From assembly GCA_002189035.1 (NCBI GenBank), contig NEEC01000011.1, positions 1,736,001 through 1,800,000 on the forward strand: a stretch of DNA of 64,000 bases, read 5' to 3'. The position numbers were made by a program, and so were the translations under genes. Source of the stretch: Utricularia gibba. Its lineage: Eukaryota; Streptophyta; Magnoliopsida; Lamiales; Lentibulariaceae. Below are positions 58,734-64,000 of this stretch, in pieces. Each line of letters begins with the position of its first letter. The stretch's first letter is position 1. The notes under the pieces are model-generated. The model was not told where the DNA came from and did not search any database. It saw only the letters and a list, made by a program, of their open reading frames with translations.

Positions 58734-61700
58734 CGGCTTCTCTTCCAGAAGAGAGAAATCCGATTCCTGGGTCTTCCCTTTTTCTGTAGAAGGAAAAGTG
58801 AGGCGACTTTGGGTGATGGGAAAGGTAAGTACGAGTCCAGAGATCTGCCGTTTTGCAGACGAACAAAGACAGTCGGCAGCAAGAAGTAGGCTTTGCTTTT
58901 ACCGCACACCCTACAGGGAGGGAAGCTACGTCCCTTCCAGTGCCTACGAAATATTGCACTGTACAGCGCTTTAAGCAACCCATTCGGACCGCATCCGGTC
59001 CACTCCCCACGTATCGAACCGGCGGTCCGAGAGATGATAGATACAGGGATTTCTGTACGTACATGTGTTGGTGGAAGGAAGAGGTGGCATGGATGATGAT
59101 GAATGGCTGGAGGAGAAACCTTTTTCTCTATGTAAAGGCCTCCATTGCGTTAAAGCTTCTTCCCCCTTTTTTAAAGCTATGGAACGCTGTCGTTTTAATC
59201 ATTCATCCCCAATTCCACCACATGACATCTAAACCCCCCAACCATAGTTTTCCAAAAATTAATTTTCGAGAAATTTTTTTTTAAAAAAAAATTTGAAACG
59301 GAAATTATTCGTATTTTATAATAAAACTGCTTCAATTAGAAACTTTTCCAAAAAGAAATTCAATTTTCACTAAAAATGAGTATTTCATAAAATAGATCAA
59401 TAAATTGTATATTTAAAGAAAACTCACATAATATAGTTAAAATTGAAAATTTGCAAATAGAATTGATTTTATCTTTCAAACGTTAGTTTAAACGCATCTA
59501 CTAAATATCTTATAAGTGAAATTTAGTCACCTCTTCCAAAACATTCATATAATGATATCACTTATTATTCTAGTTCCATACTCAAGTATGTTGACAAATA
59601 TAATTGATCGGCATATATGCTTTTTTAATATACGTATAGTTTATTAAATATTACTATGTTTGGATCATTTAGAACAAATGAACACTATTACTTTCCTTTC
59701 CAGATACTTAGGTAAAAAAATTATGTATAAGATGATCATTTTTTTCACACAATATCTGACGCATTGTAACTTTTCTAATTCAATCATGTTTTTTTTTTCA
59801 AAACTGGTATCTCATATAAACTTCACTAGCCCACCTATTCCAAACACATATGTAAATATAATATAATTTTAAGTATATAGTTATAAATAATATATATCAC
59901 ATAATTCAAACGGATTTCCAATTAAAGAAACTAGGGGATTTTTAATAAAATATTTTTACTTTTCGAATACACACAAATTGTACAGCGTGCAGGTGATGGT
60001 TAAAATTCCGTCCAATCAGAGAGCTTGTTGACATGACTAGTAAGCGAATCGAAGCGTCGCCACAGTGGGCTGCACGGAGGTGACATGGGGATGCGTGTAC
60101 ATGTTCGACACATGACGGTTTGCATGGATGTGAGTGATGCATGATGCATCATGAATGATGATACCCTAATGAGTCATCATTGCACGTCACTACAGGCTTA
60201 CCCTAAATTCCATTTTTTTGCCACAAATATATATGATAATAAGCTCAGAGTATAGTATTATATTTCAATTATTGTCTTTTATTTAATGGTTCATAGTAAT
60301 ATATACATTATATAAACCCTACATTCTAAATAAAATAAATTGCTACATATTTTTTGGGTTGTATATAATACATAATTCTAATTTTAATATTTGCACGTGC
60401 CTAATTTCCCAATCGTGTCTCTTTCTTAAGGAAAGAAAAAAGATTCTTTGCCTCGAGTATTCACTAGTTCACGATGAGTAATTGCTAGAACGGTGCGACC
60501 GCGCCACGATGTCGACAAATAATAATAATAATAGAATAAATACAAATACAACATCAAAAAAAATTCATTTTTTAAATAACATGTATATACAAATAAAAAA
60601 ATAAAAATATAAAACAATAGATTATTCATGTGGATGATGATAAGAGTTTATTTCATTAGTCAAATATTGTTCCACTCATTTAAATGTACATGAAATTTCT
60701 TTTGATTATTTTGTATATATTATACAGTTGCAATTGAACTCTCTAGAGTGTGTACTTCATTGTAATAAACCATAATAAAATATAAGAAATTTCATTGTAA
60801 AATTAGTTTATCCAAATAAATAATCCAAAAAAATTACACCTTTTTTTAACTTGGGAAACTTGAGAACAATGTAAAAAAATAAAAAGAAAAGTGGGAATTT
60901 CGCTAACATCCTGTCTGTCATAACCAACATGTCATACTCAACATTGATTATGCATCCCTTTTTTGAAAAATAATCGATACGTCAAAATAATATTTTAATA
61001 AAAATAACGACTAGATTCTGCCACTCGAACACAAGGTAAATTATGCGTAGATAATTATTATTATTATACGAAATAGAATAACAAATGTCGGGTATAATTT
61101 CCCCATGATCTCATGTGTTTCATTTATGAATACGGTATTAAAATAATGTAATATTATTAAAAAAACACATGCGATATAGGTTAAGTTTTATGGTTTTTCA
61201 CCACGTGGATTTCATATTCCTGCGTATTTTTTTCGATGTCGATCGCATTCATCACGGTTTGTGGGTTACAATCCCAGTCCTGGACCACTGCACCGGTGCA
61301 CACGGCTATCCGCTCACTATAAATGGGCCGTGAGAACAATAAGTCCAAGACTAAGACCAAGACCAATAAAATGGGCCGATGATTTTGGGGCCTTGTGAAA
61401 TTGGGTAGTTGTATTTACACTTTCGCCCCCAGCAAATGACCATTCTACCCCATCTCCAGTGGCATACTCCATGACATTTGTTGCGCATAGGATGATGCTC
61501 TACATGGTCCAATAAGACATTTTTTATATTTATATAAAAATCTTGATTACTTTGAATTTAATAATCATAAATTTACTTTTTAATACCTATCAATCAAACA
61601 CATTATTTTAATAAATAAAATCTACTTATTAAACATACATGCTATCTTAAACTTGCAAATAAGATTTTAACTAATTTCTAATAATCAAAATCCTCCTAAA

Positions 61701-62150
61701 TAAAAAACCTCCAACCAGAAATAATTGCAAATAAGTCTTAAAAAAGAGATGATGGAGGTGGAGGGCACGAGAAGAAACAATCAGGTCCACAACTGCTCAA
61801 CACTATAAAAAGGAGGAACGCACAATTCAATACCAATAAGCGTCTAACATCAACAGAAGAGGCAAACAATTCACTCTCCAATCTATATATCCACTGAAAC
61901 ATGTATCCTGTAAATGGTCTCCATAACCATCTTCTTATGATTAAACAGTAAACACAACCATCTACCAAAGACATCGCCACGATCATTGATCGCAAACGTA
62001 AAGCATGAACAGAAGATAAGGAGTGGGAAACTGGTACTCAATTCTTGCTTGAGATGGTCCTAGTGATAAAATGATATGTAAGAAGTTACGAGTTGGTTGA
62101 TTTGGAAACTGGCACTCAGTTCTTTGCATTAAGAAGGCGCTTCAATTTGA
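58734..62150. other. 3.4-kb intergenic region
   Basis: 58734 to about 59170 is probably promoter and leader of the TIC32-like gene. 59250-61700 is strongly AT-rich and holds no gene that I can support. A short motif-rich patch near 60120-60180 is described under findings. 61730-62150 has mixed composition and probably contains the 3' UTR of the DUF1664 gene. The open frames 61181-61366 and 61738-61995 show no domain. Confidence 0.5.
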
Positions 62151-63778
62151 TTACCTCGCTAGATTGTGTTTTGGCTTGACGGAAGAGACATCTTGCTGGC
62201 TTCCATCCGTTAAGAGCAGAACAGCATCAGCAAAGCCTTTAAGACCCTATTGGCATTCAAGATAGCAGTGAGGATTTCAGAGATTGTAACCAGACGGGAA
62301 CAACAAAGGAGAGGTATGATTCTTGGGATATCCAGTGGAGGTACCAATTGATTTCCAGTTATTTTGAGTTGTTCCTGGACATGGAAAAAAATGGAGAGAG
62401 ATATGAGGAGAGAACAGTTGGAGATGGTGGGGGAAAAAATTACTTAACACTGGATTTCAGTTAAGAAGGTTGCTTCCACAAAAAGCCTTAAGAAAGATCC
62501 ATAGGCCAAAGCACATAGCTCCCCATTGAGATGCATAATATAAAACAAGGAGGTTTTACGAACCGGAGGCATTTTTGATGTTCTTCCACCGGCAACATCA
62601 CACAGGTACATGACTCCAGCATAGGCAAGTTCCTAAAACAGATAGCACATGACAGAAAAAAAAAAAAAAGAAGTCTTCAATGAATCCGAATAGAATAAAG
62701 CTGCGATAAACACAAATCGAACAGAGAATGAACAAAGAGGACACCTGCTTGTTTGCTATTGAAATCAGTTTGACATCCTGCAAAATGTCAAAGCATGGGT
62801 AAAAAATCATTCCATTCCGGACACATTTTGAAAGTCCACGCATGAGGTATACATCGAAGTAAACTTACCAAACCAGCAACTGTCTTTTTCAGTTCATCCA
62901 CATCAAAGCCAACTTGGGACATGTCACCTCGCAAATCATTGACCTATTGCAATTCATCAATTCGTGTGACATGTGTAGACAGAGGACAAGCACACAAAAA
63001 AGTTTAGATCAGAATGGGATTCTGCATTACATCATTCCTAATTAATCGGGACATCTCCACTTGTTCATCGAGCTTTGCATCCACATTCTCAATCCTTTGA
63101 GTTAGGTGTCTTTTTGCAGCCTGATAAAAAAAATTCAGGCGTTCAGATGTCATTGCTATAGTAAAAACAAAAATAACTGCTGAAGCATGGAATATTTTAT
63201 GTTCAATTTATAGTTAACGAGTGTAGGTCACCGAACAATGAGTCCATCTGCTACGCTATAGAAAATGATGATTGATGTTCCATTTTGGACTCGCAATTAG
63301 GAGGCAGGCATCAAGGCAAACTTATGCAAGGCAGATATAAAAGAACAGAAAAGTGATGCTACACACTCACAGCAAGGGCCTCCTGAACACTTTCCAAATG
63401 CTTCGTCAAGTTGGACACAGCACCTTCCATGTTGCGCTTTGTTACATACATCAGGTCAGAGAATTTGAGGCCCTATCAATATAGAAACACAAATGAATGA
63501 AAAAATAAAATAGAATTTCCGTGCGAATTAAATGTAAAGAGAAGATGTCAAACCTTCCACCACATATATCCATAACCCAATGCTCCAAGAGCTGCAGCAG
63601 GGGCTATAAGAGCTGCTAATCCTGTCAAAAAGAAATAGTATGCTCTAGAAAACCAAAATCAACGTTTCATAAGAAAGCTTTCATAAAATAGATACAGACC
63701 CTGTCCGGAGCCACCATTTAAAACAGTAATCTGCCTAGATGGGGCCATCAGGCGAACCTCATTGGCCAACCGGCGAAC
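62151..63778 (-). CDS. DUF1664 coiled-coil protein (partial, N-terminus beyond window)
   Basis: Minus-strand exons seen: 63700-63778, 63554-63621, 63371-63472, 63031-63120, 62869-62943, 62745-62777, 62564-62632, 62345-62374 and 62151-62246. They join in phase. The text starts VRRLANEVRLMAPSRQITVL, continues with a Gly/Ala membrane-like segment (GLAALIAPAAALGALGYGYMWW) and GLKFSDLMYVTKRNM. A long predicted coiled coil follows (LTKHLESVQEALAAAKRHLT, then VDAKLDEQVEMSRL and VDELKKTVAGLDVKL). This order defines the plant DUF1664 family, sometimes labelled bZIP-like for its coiled coil; no basic region is visible. The first exon(s) lie to the right of 64000. 63779-64000 looks like intron. Confidence 0.85.
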
Positions 63779-64000
63779 CTATACAGTGGATGCAGCAAAA
63801 CAGAGATAAAGTACCGGTAAACATACAATCCAAGAAAAAGCCATTTTCTCATAAAAGAAACGTACGACAAAGCAACCATAGGAAACCAGAAAAAACGACT
63901 TGAGACTGAAAATCCTACGCATCTGAAATTCTTTGGTTGGGAAAGCCAGAACCCTTACGACCAACGAAATAGATTTTATAAAAACAGTGTCACACTACTA

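Noticed and set aside
58853-59284. 143-codon plus-strand frame in the spacer right of the TIC32-like gene
   Set aside because: Lies in the promoter/leader region of the minus-strand gene. No domain and biased composition only.
1-64000. CRISPR arrays, bacterial operons or prophage-like systems
   Set aside because: None seen. Introns, plant gene families and AT-rich spacers throughout are consistent with nuclear plant DNA.

Overview
The window is nuclear DNA of a flowering plant, most likely a eudicot. Protein-coding genes are split by short GT-AG introns, intergenic DNA is very AT-rich, and the gene set is typical of plants: a nuclear psbY, a type-B response regulator, a SULFUR DEFICIENCY-INDUCED/POLLENLESS-like TPR protein, and plant GT17 and O-fucosyltransferase families. 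Sixteen protein-coding loci, one tRNA and one full-length LTR retrotransposon fill 64 kb, so the region is compact. I cannot name the species.

Layout from left to right (strand in brackets): hypoxanthine-guanine phosphoribosyltransferase (+); a TrpD2-type anthranilate phosphoribosyltransferase-like protein (+); a GT17 glycosyltransferase (+); translation initiation factor eIF4B (-); a Golgi O-fucosyltransferase-family protein (-), divergent from a DCAF8-like WD40 protein (+); psbY (+), split by a Ty1/copia element lying on the minus strand (22045-27702); a 3-ketoacyl-CoA reductase-like SDR (-); a 5-kb AT-rich stretch; an ARR11-like type-B response regulator (+); a PP2A B' (B56) subunit (-); proteasome subunit beta-5 (-); an SDI/MS5-like TPR protein (-); an F-box/kelch protein (-); tRNA-Ser(UGA) (+); a syntaxin-6-domain t-SNARE-like protein (+); an HpcH/HpaI aldolase-family protein with a frameshift (-); a TIC32-like SDR (-); a 3.4-kb stretch with no recognised gene; and a DUF1664 coiled-coil protein (-) running off the right end. 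The genes are a normal plant mixture. I see no operon-like pathway cluster and no sign of an undescribed system.

The strongest biological observation is the young copia insertion inside the psbY coding sequence. It has a perfect 5-bp target duplication (CTTCT), two nearly identical LTRs, a primer-binding site that looks complementary to tRNA-Trp, and a polyprotein intact except for one in-frame stop. The insertion interrupts the first PsbY membrane helix.

The strongest technical observation is that five otherwise well-conserved genes (TrpD2-like, eIF4B twice, psbY, KCR-like, proteasome beta-5) each lose frame by exactly one missing base. In five of these six places the missing base lies in or beside a C/G run of three to six bases; in the KCR-like gene the run is only two bases long. 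This points to homopolymer under-calling in the assembly rather than six real mutations. The DCAF8-like protein also carries an unusual Asp/Ser/Asn-rich C-terminus built from a 237-bp (79-codon) tandem duplication.

Exon coordinates were worked out by eye from reading-frame continuity, splice dinucleotides and remembered family sequences. Most are phase-consistent, but none has transcript support here.
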